A DNA stretch of 38,516 nt from an uncultured Ectothiorhodospiraceae bacterium (GCA_947258695.1 CAMYJG010000039.1:1-38516); one strand, 5' to 3'; shown: positions 9,005 to 17,873, counted from the stretch's first letter. Translations and numbers: made by a program. Notes: generated by a model not told the origin, from the sequence alone.

Positions 9005-9182
9005 TTATATAGCTTAAAATACGCCATATTATGCTTATATATCACTCACTTTAAAACTTGAATAAAAACGCGTATCTCTTATTACACTTGAACAAAATTG
9101 ATTTATAATGGTCTGATTATTGAGTTATGCCGTAAGTAATAATAGCTAAATAAAATCAGTAAGTACTAACACAACAAACGTG

Positions 9183-9908
9183 ATGAAAATGAATAACGAT
9201 ACAACGACAAAAGAGCAATCTACCCCAACGCATAAACCTAGGCCAATGATCGACTTGCTGGTCAGCATCATTATCCCGTCCGCTATCCTGATGAAATTAA
9301 GCGGCCCGGAATATCTTGGCCCAACTAATGCCCTTATCAGCGCACTAGCTTTTCCACTAGGTTGGGGCGCGTTTGAATTATTGAAATACAGAAAATTTAA
9401 TTTTATTGCCTTGCTTGGCCTGATCAGCGTGTTACTGACTGGCGGCATCGGCCTTTTGCAACTTGATGCGCAGTGGTTAGCCGTGAAGGAAGCCGCCATA
9501 CCTGGAATTATCGGTATCGCAATCCTGGTTTCCACCTATACACCTTATCCTCTTATCAAGACATTGTTATATAACCCTAAAATTATAAAGATAGAGAAGG
9601 TTGAGAATAAACTACAGGAACTCGGTAACAATCAAAAATTTGAAAGTCGCTTACAAAACGCGACATACTTTTTAAGTAGCACATTTCTTTTTTCAGCGGT
9701 TATGAACTATATTCTGGCCAAGTGGATCGTTATCAGCCCATCCGGAAGCGTTGCATTTAATGAAGAACTTGGGAGAATGACACTACTAAGTTACCCCGTG
9801 ATTGCCATTCCATCGACACTGATGATGCTAGCCATTTTTTATTACCTATGGCGAACGATTCGTCTGCTAACCGGATATACCCTGGAAGAGATAATTAACG
9901 CTCCTTAG
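9183..9908 (+). CDS. VC0807-like integral membrane protein
   Basis: A membrane protein of 241 residues with about six helices. The N-terminal RPMIDLLVSIIIPSAILMKL, the LGPTNALISALAFPLGWG segment and LLTGGIGLLQLD followed by KEAAIPGIIG match what I know as the VC0807 family, distantly related to intracellular septation protein A. Function is unknown. The frame opens with GTG at 9180; ATG 9183 is preferred, though ATG 9189 is possible, and none has a clear ribosome site. Its 3' end overlaps the convergent DUF6279 gene by 14 bases. Confidence 0.75.
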   Translation: MKMNNDTTTKEQSTPTHKPRPMIDLLVSIIIPSAILMKLSGPEYLGPTNALISALAFPLGWGAFELLKYRKFNFIALLGLISVLLTGGIGLLQLDAQWLAVKEAAIPGIIGIAILVSTYTPYPLIKTLLYNPKIIKIEKVENKLQELGNNQKFESRLQNATYFLSSTFLFSAVMNYILAKWIVISPSGSVAFNEELGRMTLLSYPVIAIPSTLMMLAIFYYLWRTIRLLTGYTLEEIINAP

Positions 9909-10755
9909 CTAACTCATCAAAGATACGGATATAATCATTGGTACTGGTAACAAAATGCGCTTTCTGCTCATCCGTCATACTGTGTACTATCTGCAGCGTT
10001 AAACGTGAAATAATATTAATGTTTTCTCTAAGAGTCGTATTCATATCAATATTATTCTTGCGGTTATAGTCGGTAAAAAATTTACGTAAAGATGCCACTT
10101 TATCAGCGACACGACTACCTGTGTCAAGAATACGCTGAATAGATTGCTGCCATTGCTGCCGACGTTCTAATCTTTGTAGTGCAGTGGATTGTAATTTAGC
10201 CGCAGCTTGCTTCGCTAAAATTTCCTGCTTATCCGTTAAATCGCCCAACCATGTTTCAAAACTATCGATAATACGATCAGTATATTGTTCAATACGTTCA
10301 TCACCTTCCAGCCCGGTATACTCTTCACGAAAATCGGCATTTTTATCTTCAATATTAGAAAAAAGCTCTTTACGTTGTTCTGTATTTAACAGCGGCAAGA
10401 GTGAAACCATTTCTTCATCAACTTTCAATGAAATTGATTTCCAGAAACTCTCTAATGTTGCGATATGTTTGAGTATTTTTTCTTCAGTGAGTTGATTGTT
10501 AGTATCACGTTGCAATACACGCAACCACTCAGCATATTGATTTAACTGAGTATTACGATGCCAGCGGATCAGTAGTAACGAGCGCTGTGCGACTTTTTCC
10601 TCAAGCATGCTATCAAGAGACACCATGCCTTCAACATAAAACGGGATCAGGTTATCGAGCTGATTATAAAGTGTTTTAAACGAACACGAAGCCGTTAGCA
10701 TTGCCAGTGTAATGATTAAAACCACTTTAAATCTATGGTTAAAAAGCTGTTTCAT
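9895..10755 (-). CDS. DUF6279 family lipoprotein
   Basis: A 286-residue predicted lipoprotein: a hydrophobic signal followed by the lipobox LTASC with acylated Cys24. The mature part is almost entirely helical and charged, starting with FKTLYNQLDNLIPFYVEG, the hallmark of the DUF6279 family of unknown function. Convergent with, and overlapping, the VC0807-like gene. A single ATG start at 10755; the 230 bases upstream to the divergent rhodanese gene are AT-rich with no site I can assign. Confidence 0.8.
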   Translation of the reverse strand: MKQLFNHRFKVVLIITLAMLTASCSFKTLYNQLDNLIPFYVEGMVSLDSMLEEKVAQRSLLLIRWHRNTQLNQYAEWLRVLQRDTNNQLTEEKILKHIATLESFWKSISLKVDEEMVSLLPLLNTEQRKELFSNIEDKNADFREEYTGLEGDERIEQYTDRIIDSFETWLGDLTDKQEILAKQAAAKLQSTALQRLERRQQWQQSIQRILDTGSRVADKVASLRKFFTDYNRKNNIDMNTTLRENINIISRLTLQIVHSMTDEQKAHFVTSTNDYIRIFDELAKER

Positions 10756-10987
10756 AAATAGTGTAACTTATATATTTATATCAATTATGAGATTAGACTA
10801 AAGATAAAACAATCTCAAATAATTAAGGCGCTATAATATCGGCTACATCGCTCAAATCTACTAATTCACATTAACCCAAACCCGGTATATTATTACAGTG
10901 ATTAGCACAACTTTACATTTTACTAAAATTAAATCACTCTGGCCTTTTTAATTATAACTACTCAGTATTAATTTAAAGGAAACTAAA

Positions 10988-11656
10988 ATGGAGCATATTA
11001 AGTCATTGCCAAGCTTTTACTTTTACTGTGTAAGTTTAGTTCTTTATATTGTTTTTTCTTATCCCTCTTATTCCGGTAACAATACGAGTGTTAATATTAC
11101 GGCAACGTTACCTTATGTTGATGTAATGCATAACGGAAAAAATATTCGAATCAAGCGTATTGCCGAGAAAGGTAATATTATAGACCTTGATTTTGCGATA
11201 ACCTCACGACCTTGCCCACCTTATTGTATTCAGCCTATTAAATTAGCCGAGGGTGTTGAAACAATCGGTGAATTAGAAATGTTGAATTATCTAAAGCGTA
11301 TAGCAAACGATAACAGTATACTGGTGATTGATTCACGTGAAACTAAGTGGTTGAAAACTGGCATGATTCCTGGGGCGATTAATATTTCCTGGGATAAGCT
11401 TTATAACAAAACGGCAAGTGATACGGAAATCGCTAACATTCTACAATTTAACTTCAACGCTGTCCTAACTGGAAAACTGTGGAATTTTGAAAACGCAAAA
11501 ACACTGATATTTTATTGTAATGGTCCCTGGTGTGGACAATCACCAACAAATATACGCGCTTTGTTATCAATTGGTTATCCTTCACATCGAATAAAATGGT
11601 ATCGCGGTGGCATGCAAAACTGGAAATCATTTGGATTGACAACGATTAAACCTTAA
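10988..11656 (+). CDS. Exported rhodanese-like protein
   Basis: A 222-residue protein with an N-terminal hydrophobic signal (about 10-27). An N-terminal module carries the motif SRPCPPYCIQP (Cys76, Cys80) and is followed by a rhodanese domain (about 100-222). The catalytic-loop cysteine is Cys177 in YCNGPWCGQS, with a second cysteine at 182. Rhodaneses transfer or carry sulfur; the presence of two cysteine pairs in an exported protein could also mean thiol redox or metal binding. The ribosome site AAAGGA precedes ATG 10988. It is a single gene, divergent from the DUF6279 gene and convergent with the mocA gene. Confidence 0.8.
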   Translation: MEHIKSLPSFYFYCVSLVLYIVFSYPSYSGNNTSVNITATLPYVDVMHNGKNIRIKRIAEKGNIIDLDFAITSRPCPPYCIQPIKLAEGVETIGELEMLNYLKRIANDNSILVIDSRETKWLKTGMIPGAINISWDKLYNKTASDTEIANILQFNFNAVLTGKLWNFENAKTLIFYCNGPWCGQSPTNIRALLSIGYPSHRIKWYRGGMQNWKSFGLTTIKP

Positions 11657-11726
11657 GGGGAAAATATAAAAACAACTACTCTCAAAATTCAATGATTCAT
11701 CCTGTTAATATTCCTGTTCTATATTC

Positions 11727-12296
11727 TTACAAGATTTCATCTTTGTGATCAATGTCTTGTATAGCCCCCTGATCATCCGTTTCTATTAATTGAACCTGAT
11801 CATAATATTGACGAATAATGTCACGTGCACCGACATCTTTATTCAGCGCCAATAACTCATCTTTATAACTAGCACTAAAACCAACCGGGTGACCCCGTTG
11901 TTGTTTGTATTCCGGCGCAACAATGTCACCACCATCTTTTAATTTATTGGCTAATAAGGATAACGTGGCTATTTTAATATACGGCATATCGGCAAGTGTT
12001 ATCAGCCAGCCTGATGCATCAAGGCTGTGCTTAACCCCGCAGGCTATGCTAGCGCCCATTCCTTTTTCAGCCTGGGCATTAATAACAACCTCTAAACCGA
12101 GTTGTTCAAGTTGAGGTTTATAACTGGTTAAATTTTTATTGATAACAGCCAGGCTACCTGGTAGTGCCTCTGCTAATTTTTTTGCGCTTAGTAATAACAT
12201 CGGGGTGTCATTCAGTATGGGGTATAAAAGTTTATTACTGCCAAAACGCTGACTACTACCTGCAGCCAGTAAAATACCAACGGGATTTTTACTCAT
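11727..12296 (-). CDS. mocA: MocA-like molybdenum cofactor cytidylyltransferase
   Basis: A 189-residue nucleotidyltransferase of the MobA-like family. The nucleotide-binding motif LLAAGSSQRFGSNKLL is near the N-terminus and the metal site LADMPYI is in the middle. MocA attaches CMP to molybdopterin-Mo to make the MCD form of the cofactor used by xanthine-oxidase-family enzymes. It is the last gene of the iorA-iorB-xdhC-mocA operon, and its ATG overlaps the xdhC stop (ATGA), implying coupled translation. The context supports MocA over MobA, which serves the DMSO-reductase family. Confidence 0.85.
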   Translation of the reverse strand: MSKNPVGILLAAGSSQRFGSNKLLYPILNDTPMLLLSAKKLAEALPGSLAVINKNLTSYKPQLEQLGLEVVINAQAEKGMGASIACGVKHSLDASGWLITLADMPYIKIATLSLLANKLKDGGDIVAPEYKQQRGHPVGFSASYKDELLALNKDVGARDIIRQYYDQVQLIETDDQGAIQDIDHKDEIL

Positions 12297-13273
12297 ACAA
12301 GACGAATGGATTTTTTTTCAGAAACACTGTCAACGTTTCGTTGTTGAGTTATTTCAGCCAGTATCGACACCGCGATCTCAGGCGGGGTATGACTACCAAT
12401 TAATAAACCGACCGGTGCATGTAAGCGTTCGAGTTGCTTTGGACTAATACCAAGTTGCTTTAATCGTTGTCGACGTGACTTGCAGTTTTTTAAAGAACCT
12501 ATCGCACCGACATAAAACGCGGGGGACGCTAATGCATCCAGCAACGCCATATCATCAAGTTTAGGATCATGGGTTAATGCAACCACAATACTCCTGGCTT
12601 GTTGTGCATACTTCAGTACGGCATCATCGGGCATTAAGGTGGTTAACTCGGTACCGTCAACTTGCCAGCTATTGGCATATTCCTCACGGGGATCACAGAC
12701 AATTACCTTGTAACCCAACATCAGTGCCATTTGTGAAACGTATTGCGAGAGATGCCCTGCGCCAATTAATAACATATTCCATTGTGGGCCAAAGATTTTA
12801 CGTACATATATATTCGTATAAACAAAGTCTTGTTCTGCCCTGGCCTGTTCCAGGCTAACTTTTCCTGTTTGTAAATCCACATGCCTTGCTACTAGTTGCT
12901 GTTGTAGCATCGCATCCAGTAACGGTTGCAGTTGTTCATTATCAGTTAACTGTTCGACTAATAATTCAAGACGGCCACCACAGGGTAAGCCAAAACGAGT
13001 CGCCTCTTCCCGATTAACACCGTAATCTATACGCGTGGGATAATTATCACTCAGTTCGTCATCTCGGTACCGTTGTAGTAAGTCTTCTTCTACACAACCA
13101 CCTGACACCGAACCACACAACACGCCATCACTCCGCATAATTAAAAGTGAGCCCGGTGGGCGTGGTGATGAACCCCAGGTTTTTAGTACTGTTACCAGGG
13201 CAGGCTTATGCCCTTGTTGTAACCATTCACTGGCGGTTTGTATAACTTGCTGATCCGTTCCAAAGCTTTGCAT
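12293..13273 (-). CDS. xdhC: XdhC/CoxI family molybdenum hydroxylase maturation factor
   Basis: A protein of 326 residues with an N-terminal XdhC_CoxI domain (GSSPRPPGSLLIMRSDG, SGSVSGGCVEEDL) and a C-terminal Rossmann-type XdhC domain (LIGAGHLSQYVSQMALMLGYK, then a VGAIGSLKN motif). XdhC binds molybdenum cofactor, promotes its sulfuration and loads it into the hydroxylase. I take ATG 13273, five bases past the iorB stop, over the TTG at 13294, which would overlap iorB. It lies between iorB and mocA, as expected for a dedicated maturation factor. Confidence 0.88.
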   Translation of the reverse strand: MQSFGTDQQVIQTASEWLQQGHKPALVTVLKTWGSSPRPPGSLLIMRSDGVLCGSVSGGCVEEDLLQRYRDDELSDNYPTRIDYGVNREEATRFGLPCGGRLELLVEQLTDNEQLQPLLDAMLQQQLVARHVDLQTGKVSLEQARAEQDFVYTNIYVRKIFGPQWNMLLIGAGHLSQYVSQMALMLGYKVIVCDPREEYANSWQVDGTELTTLMPDDAVLKYAQQARSIVVALTHDPKLDDMALLDALASPAFYVGAIGSLKNCKSRRQRLKQLGISPKQLERLHAPVGLLIGSHTPPEIAVSILAEITQQRNVDSVSEKKSIRLV

Positions 13274-13277
13274 AAGT

Positions 13278-15521
13278 TTACGCGTTAAGGTCAACGTCTT
13301 TTAACGGGAACTGGCGTATGCGTTTACCGGTCGCGGCATAAATCGCATTTAATACCGCCGGTGCAGCCACGGCAATCGTTGGTTCACCAACACCACCCCA
13401 GAAACCACCTGAAGGCATCACTATCACGTCGACCTTTGGCATTTCTTTTATTTTCATTGATGGGTAGTCATGAAAATTACTTTGCTCGACCGCACCATCT
13501 TTAATAGTGCATTCGCCGTAAAGCAAAGCGGATAAACCAAACACAAACGAGCCTTCTACTTGTGCTTCAATTTGTTGTGGATTGACCGCATACCCGGGAT
13601 CGGTTGCCGCAACAATACGAAGTATTTTTAACTCACCCTTATCGTTAACCGATACTTCAGCACAAGCCGCAATATGACTGGCAAAGGCTTTACATACCGC
13701 GAGGCCACGACCCACCCCTTTTTCAGTTGGTGTTCCCCAGCCAGCTTTTTTAGCTACGGCATTTAATACCGCTAATGATTTTGGATGCTTCGTCATTAAG
13801 GCTTGTCGAAATGCTAAAGGATCTTTATCCGTGGTATGTGCCAGCTCATCGATAAAAGATTCAAAGTAAATCGCATTCTGGTTTATATTTACACCACGCC
13901 AAAAACCCGGGGGCACGGGTGGATTACGCATGGCATGATCAACCAGCAAGTTAGGTACGCTATAACTGATAGCATGATCACCTTCAGGTAACATTCCCTG
14001 GAAGGTAAACATATCCGCGCCATTCGTCATCCACGCGGGATTAATTGAGGCCAGGATAGACTGACCCGATATACGTACTCGTAAACTGGTTAAGTCGCCT
14101 TTATTATTTAAACCACCGGTGAGCTTACACATGGTGATCGGATGATACATACCATGCGCCATATCTTCTTCACGCGACCAAAGTAGCTTCACCGGAGTCC
14201 CCGGTAATTGTTTAGCAATAGCAACGGCCTGAACAACAAAGTCATGAATCGCACCACGCCGACCAAAGCCACCGCCTAAATGTAGTTTATGCACATCACA
14301 CTGGCTAACAGGTAAACCGGCCGCTTGTGCCGTAGCTTGTAATGCTGCAGTACCATTTTGCGTTGGACACCAGACTTCACATTTATCTTTTGTCCAGATC
14401 GCCGTAGCATTCATTGGCTCCATGGTGGCATGGTTTTGATAAGGATAACGGTAAGTCGCTTCAACGACTTTACTGGCACCTTTCAGCGCTTTATTAACAT
14501 CACCATTTTTATTGCCGACAAAGACCTTCTTACTTGAGGTTAAGCCTTCATCTAACATCGCATCTATTGATGCCGTGCTTACCTTGGCATTTGCGCCTTT
14601 ATCCCAGCTAATCGGTAACTTATCCAGGGCTGTTTTTGCTTGCCACCAGGTTTTGGCGACAACCGCCACGGCATCATCACCCACTGCAACGACTTTATGT
14701 ACCCCGGGCATACTAGTTACTTTACTGGCATCAAAGGATTTCAACTTACCACCAAAAACCGGGCAGGCTTTAATGCTGGCATTTAACATGCCTTCCATCC
14801 ACAAGTCAGCACCATAGACTTGTTTACCATTTAATTTTTCGTCGGTATCTAAACGTTTAACCGGTTGGCCAATCAGCTTCCAGTCTTTGGGATCTTTTAA
14901 TTCAACATGCTCAGGTGGAAACAATTCGGCCGCCGCATCCGCTACCTTACCGTAGCTAATCGTGCGACCTGACGGTGTATGGGTGATCACACTATTGGCC
15001 GCGCTACACTCGGCCATATCCACACCCCATTGTTCCGCGGCCGCTTCAATTAACATATGCCGTGCAACCGCGCCGCCCTTACGTACATAAGAGTGACTGC
15101 CACGAATACCAAAACTGCCACCGGTCATAAAATCACGCCAGATATTATCGCGCTTAATATTCTCTCCCGGGGTTGGATACTCAGTGGTTACCTTAGACCA
15201 GTCACATTCCAGTTCTTCTGCGACCAATTGTGCAAGCCCGGTTAAGGTACCCTGCCCCATTTCAGAACGGGCAATACGAATGATCACCGTATCATCGGGT
15301 TGAATCACTACCCAGGCATTCACTTCTTTTAAACCTTTAGCAGGGGTAGAACTAATCTCTTGTGGCGGTGCCATCTTGGTCGCACCGCTTGTAGCATGAA
15401 TTTCATTACCAGACTGTTCACTACAACCAGGCAGGTAGAGTCCAATAGTAAAACCGGCACCCACTTTACCGCTGCTAATCAGGAACTCGCGACGCGAAAC
15501 ATTAATGATTTCTTTTTTCAT
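13278..15521 (-). CDS. iorB: Molybdopterin-binding hydroxylase large subunit, IorB type
   Basis: A 747-residue large subunit of the xanthine oxidase family, of the isoquinoline 1-oxidoreductase (IorB) type that oxidises aldehydes or N-heterocycles. A twin-arginine signal SRREFL (9-14) followed by a hydrophobic stretch marks folded export to the periplasm. Cofactor contacts are visible in LHLGGGFGRRG and RGVNINQNAIYFESF; the catalytic glutamate lies in GGVGEPTIAVAAPAVLNAIY near the C-terminus. AGGAG-type ribosome site GGGGGAG precedes ATG 15521, 14 bases after iorA. No FAD subunit and no cytochrome c gene is nearby, so its electron acceptor is not apparent. The substrate cannot be read from sequence. 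Confidence 0.9.
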   Translation of the reverse strand: MKKEIINVSRREFLISSGKVGAGFTIGLYLPGCSEQSGNEIHATSGATKMAPPQEISSTPAKGLKEVNAWVVIQPDDTVIIRIARSEMGQGTLTGLAQLVAEELECDWSKVTTEYPTPGENIKRDNIWRDFMTGGSFGIRGSHSYVRKGGAVARHMLIEAAAEQWGVDMAECSAANSVITHTPSGRTISYGKVADAAAELFPPEHVELKDPKDWKLIGQPVKRLDTDEKLNGKQVYGADLWMEGMLNASIKACPVFGGKLKSFDASKVTSMPGVHKVVAVGDDAVAVVAKTWWQAKTALDKLPISWDKGANAKVSTASIDAMLDEGLTSSKKVFVGNKNGDVNKALKGASKVVEATYRYPYQNHATMEPMNATAIWTKDKCEVWCPTQNGTAALQATAQAAGLPVSQCDVHKLHLGGGFGRRGAIHDFVVQAVAIAKQLPGTPVKLLWSREEDMAHGMYHPITMCKLTGGLNNKGDLTSLRVRISGQSILASINPAWMTNGADMFTFQGMLPEGDHAISYSVPNLLVDHAMRNPPVPPGFWRGVNINQNAIYFESFIDELAHTTDKDPLAFRQALMTKHPKSLAVLNAVAKKAGWGTPTEKGVGRGLAVCKAFASHIAACAEVSVNDKGELKILRIVAATDPGYAVNPQQIEAQVEGSFVFGLSALLYGECTIKDGAVEQSNFHDYPSMKIKEMPKVDVIVMPSGGFWGGVGEPTIAVAAPAVLNAIYAATGKRIRQFPLKDVDLNA

Positions 15522-15535
15522 GATGTTCTCCCCCG

Positions 15536-15997
15536 CTACGATTTATTATTTTTTTGAACAGCAAGGTGAATACCACGACGGACCCGGTTAAAGGTGCCAC
15601 ATCGACATATGTTCGTTACATTCTCATCAATATCAGCATCACTGGGTTGAGGTTTTTTCTTTAATAAGGCGGCTGCGCTCATAATCATGCCAGATTGACA
15701 ATAACCACATTGCGGCACGTCCAATTCTTTCCACGCTTGTTGAACGGGATGACTGGTATCCGCAGAAAGCCCTTCAATAGTAACAATTTCTTTAGAGGTA
15801 TTCAGTGTAGAGACAGGGACAAGACAAGAACGTACCGCTTCTCCATTAATATGTACGGTACAAGCACCACAACTACCAATCCCGCAACCGTATTTACTAC
15901 CTGTCAGGCCAAGATTTTCGCGTAATACCCAGAGTAAGGGTGTAGTTTCATCAACATCTATATCGACTACATTTCCGTTTATTTTTAGTTTTATCAT
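15536..15997 (-). CDS. iorA: [2Fe-2S] subunit of molybdenum hydroxylase, IorA type
   Basis: A 153-residue small subunit passing electrons from the molybdenum centre. The plant-type ferredoxin cluster ligands are Cys38, Cys43, Cys46 and Cys58 ([12 protein letters not shown]); the second cluster is in the helical domain, with Cys97, Cys100, Cys131 and Cys133 ([14 protein letters not shown]). It has no signal of its own and would be co-exported with the Tat-bearing IorB. First gene of the operon, with a strong GGGAGGG ribosome site ahead of ATG 15997. Confidence 0.9.
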   Translation of the reverse strand: MIKLKINGNVVDIDVDETTPLLWVLRENLGLTGSKYGCGIGSCGACTVHINGEAVRSCLVPVSTLNTSKEIVTIEGLSADTSHPVQQAWKELDVPQCGYCQSGMIMSAAALLKKKPQPSDADIDENVTNICRCGTFNRVRRGIHLAVQKNNKS

Positions 15998-16043
15998 CCG
16001 AATCCCTCCCGAAGTTCAACTCAGTCTAGACCTGAAAATGATC

Positions 16044-16056
16044 TGACACAATGTCA
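16044..16056. promoter_or_regulatory. Inverted repeat TGACA-CAA-TGTCA upstream of iorA
   Basis: A perfect 5+3+5 inverted repeat in the 200-base divergent region between iorA and the Spy-like gene, 47 bases ahead of the iorA start. A TTGACA-like hexamer overlaps it on the leftward strand. It could be an operator for the hydroxylase operon; short palindromes also arise by chance. Confidence 0.3.
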
Positions 16057-16122
16057 ATTAAATAATAATCTGCACATATTTAAAATTAAAAATTGACCCT
16101 GGCAGCTTGTTTCTTGCATTCA

Positions 16123-16151
16123 TTCACAAAAATTGAGATGCGTTCTATACT
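16123..16151 (+). promoter_or_regulatory. Sigma70-type promoter for the Spy-like gene
   Basis: TTCACA (16123-16128), 17-base spacer, TATACT (16146-16151). This predicts a start near 16158 and a leader of about 40 bases ending in the GGAGG ribosome site before ATG 16199. Confidence 0.55.
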
Positions 16152-16198
16152 CAGAGCACTCAATCCCATATGAGCTATAAATAACGGAGGAATTTACT

Positions 16199-16678
16199 AT
16201 GAAAATATTACACACTTTAATGATTTCCATGTCGTTGTTACTAGTAGGAACGGGCCTATCAACAGCTGCCTTTGCCGATCATGGCAGACACCACATGATG
16301 GGTGGAATGATGGGGGGACATCACGGAAGTAAACATTGGAAAAAAAGCCTGACAGATGAGCAAAATACTAAGTTACTCGCCTTAAAGTTGGATAAGAAAA
16401 AAAAGCTCATTCCCCTGAAGCTAAAAATCAAGCAAGCCAAGGTCGAACTGGCGATGCTTATTACTAGCAATAGTCCAGGCAAAAGTGCTGTTAACAAAAA
16501 AATCAGTGCGATAGTCAAGCTCAAGCAGCAAAAGATGCAAATTAAAGCTAATCATAAAATTGCGGTGAGAAAGTTACTCAATGATGAGCAAAAAGTGCTG
16601 TTTGACCTTCATGTATTAAAAAAAGCCAAGAAGGGAAAACGTTATAAGCATGGCATGCACAAAAGGTATAATTACTAA
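16199..16678 (+). CDS. Spy/CpxP-like periplasmic LTXXQ-motif protein
   Basis: A 159-residue exported protein: signal peptide ending at AFA (24-26), then a His/Met-rich stretch (HGRHHMMGGMMGGHHG) that could bind metal, and a long basic helical region. LTDEQ at 51-55 and LNDEQ near 129 are the two LTXXQ motifs of the Spy/CpxP/ZraP group of periplasmic chaperones and metal-stress sensors. The helical part is very lysine-rich. Strong ribosome site CGGAGGAA. No two-component sensor is adjacent; a metal-stress role is an inference from composition and family. Confidence 0.75.
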   Translation: MKILHTLMISMSLLLVGTGLSTAAFADHGRHHMMGGMMGGHHGSKHWKKSLTDEQNTKLLALKLDKKKKLIPLKLKIKQAKVELAMLITSNSPGKSAVNKKISAIVKLKQQKMQIKANHKIAVRKLLNDEQKVLFDLHVLKKAKKGKRYKHGMHKRYNY

Positions 16679-16694
16679 CAGTGATAAACACGGT

Positions 16695-16734
16695 CAAGGG
16701 TTAGAATACCTTGTAAAACTATTCTGACCCCTTG
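16695..16734. repeat. REP-like hairpin with GGGGTCAGAATA arm
   Basis: Inverted repeat CAAGGGTTAGAATA (16695-16708) against TATTCTGACCCCTTG (16720-16734): 14 pairs, one G-T, one bulge, 11-base loop. It sits between convergent genes, 16 bases after the Spy-like gene stop. The GGGGTCAGA core resembles REP elements mobilised by RAYT transposases and recurs in altered form at 37715-37763. No clean T-run follows, so termination is possible but not evident. Confidence 0.5.
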
Positions 16735-16739
16735 GCTCT

Positions 16740-17018
16740 TTACAGAGTTACAAATTTATTACTCTGCTCGAACTCGTTAAGATTAATTTTTTGACAATCT
16801 ACCTTAGAAACAGATGAATATACAGACCCCGTCCACAACCATTCAGATAACTTTTCGACACTTACTTCTGAACCACAAATAACAACTTCGACACGGCCAT
16901 CTGTTAAATTTTTTGCATAACCGACAAGTTGAAGTTTTTCAGCCTGTTGGCGAGTGGTATCACGAAAGAAAACACCTTGCACTCGCCCAGAAACAAAACA
17001 TCGTTTACAAATCGTCAT
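16740..17018 (-). CDS. acyP: Acylphosphatase
   Basis: A 92-residue acylphosphatase that hydrolyses carboxyl-phosphate bonds in the cytoplasm. The phosphate-binding loop is GRVQGVFFR with catalytic Arg19, and the second catalytic residue is Asn37 in YAKNLTDGRVEV. The end is somewhat diverged from the usual GF.IR ending. ATG 17018 is chosen because AGGA lies eight bases upstream; the longer frame starts at TTG 17045. It follows htpX on the same strand but is separated from it by a terminator. Confidence 0.88.
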   Translation of the reverse strand: MTICKRCFVSGRVQGVFFRDTTRQQAEKLQLVGYAKNLTDGRVEVVICGSEVSVEKLSEWLWTGSVYSSVSKVDCQKINLNEFEQSNKFVTL

Positions 17019-17080
17019 ATCCGTTTCCTGCTCAGGTTTACACAAGCAAAAGGCTAAAACATTTAATGCTGCTTAATATA

Positions 17081-17105
17081 AAAATCCCGCTGTAAGCGGG
17101 ATTTT
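17081..17105. terminator. Rho-independent terminator downstream of htpX
   Basis: Perfect 10-bp stem AAAATCCCGC / GCGGGATTTT with loop TGTAA, followed on the leftward strand by TATATT. It lies 16 bases after the htpX stop and separates htpX from acyP. Confidence 0.85.
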
Positions 17106-17120
17106 GTTAATACTATTATT

Positions 17121-17873
17121 TTATGACATTCGCTGGGCACGCGCTTCGAGCGCGGCAACTCTCGACTCAATAGGTGGGTGTGACGAGAACAGAGCCATAA
17201 TGCCACCTTTATCATTAATACCAAACGCCGCCATTTGTTCAGGTAAGGCTTCTGGTTCTACCTGGCCAAGACGTTTCAGTGCATTAATCATATTTTGATG
17301 ACCGGCTAAATCCGCACCACCGGTATCAGCAATATATTCGCGTTTTCTTGAGAAGAAAACCACAAAAGTATTCACCACGCCTTGAATCAGCGCCAACGTC
17401 ACCATATCACCATTCGCAACATGACTCATTTCATGGCCAACAACGGCTTCAATTTCACCTTGTGCCATATTATTTAAAAGCCCCTGGGATACGGCTACCA
17501 GTGCATTGTTTTTACTCGCGCCAGTTGCAAAGGCATTCATGTCTTGTGAGGGAAAAATCGCCACTTCTGGCATTTTAATACCCACAATCTGCGCCTGTTT
17601 TTCAACGGTACTGATTAACCATTTTTCCACATTGCTAGTAGGGTTAGTAATCACCACCGCACCGGTCATGCGTTTCGCCATCCACTTAGACATGAGTAAC
17701 GAAATAAACGAACCACCAAAACCAATCACACCAGAAAGGATAACCAGTGCCTGGATATTAAGATCAGAGCCATTCTCGGCTAAAATACTATCAACACCCA
17801 GTAACCTTAGGGTGATACTCAAAACGACCATAATTGCGATATTGGTCAATATAAATAACATAATTCGTTTCAT
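17121..17873 (-). CDS. htpX: HtpX-like membrane zinc protease, shortened
   Basis: Inner-membrane M48 metalloprotease that degrades damaged membrane proteins. Two N-terminal helices (about 3-25 and 42-62) are followed by the zinc site His147-Glu148-x-x-His151 in GHEMSH and the third ligand Glu179 in KREYIAD. The C-terminal [13 protein letters not shown] motif is normal. It has 250 residues; usual HtpX is about 290. The difference is almost all between the HExxH motif and the third ligand: only 28 residues separate His151 and Glu179, where E. coli HtpX has about 79. The missing part contains the third and fourth membrane helices. The frame is kept. ATG 17873 has AGG at correct spacing. Confidence 0.85.
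   Translation of the reverse strand: MKRIMLFILTNIAIMVVLSITLRLLGVDSILAENGSDLNIQALVILSGVIGFGGSFISLLMSKWMAKRMTGAVVITNPTSNVEKWLISTVEKQAQIVGIKMPEVAIFPSQDMNAFATGASKNNALVAVSQGLLNNMAQGEIEAVVGHEMSHVANGDMVTLALIQGVVNTFVVFFSRKREYIADTGGADLAGHQNMINALKRLGQVEPEALPEQMAAFGINDKGGIMALFSSHPPIESRVAALEARAQRMS

Noticed and set aside
16101-16118. A TGGCA...TTGC pattern resembling a sigma54 promoter before the Spy-like gene
   Set aside because: The GG to GC distance is 15 bases instead of the required 12, and a good sigma70 promoter lies just downstream.
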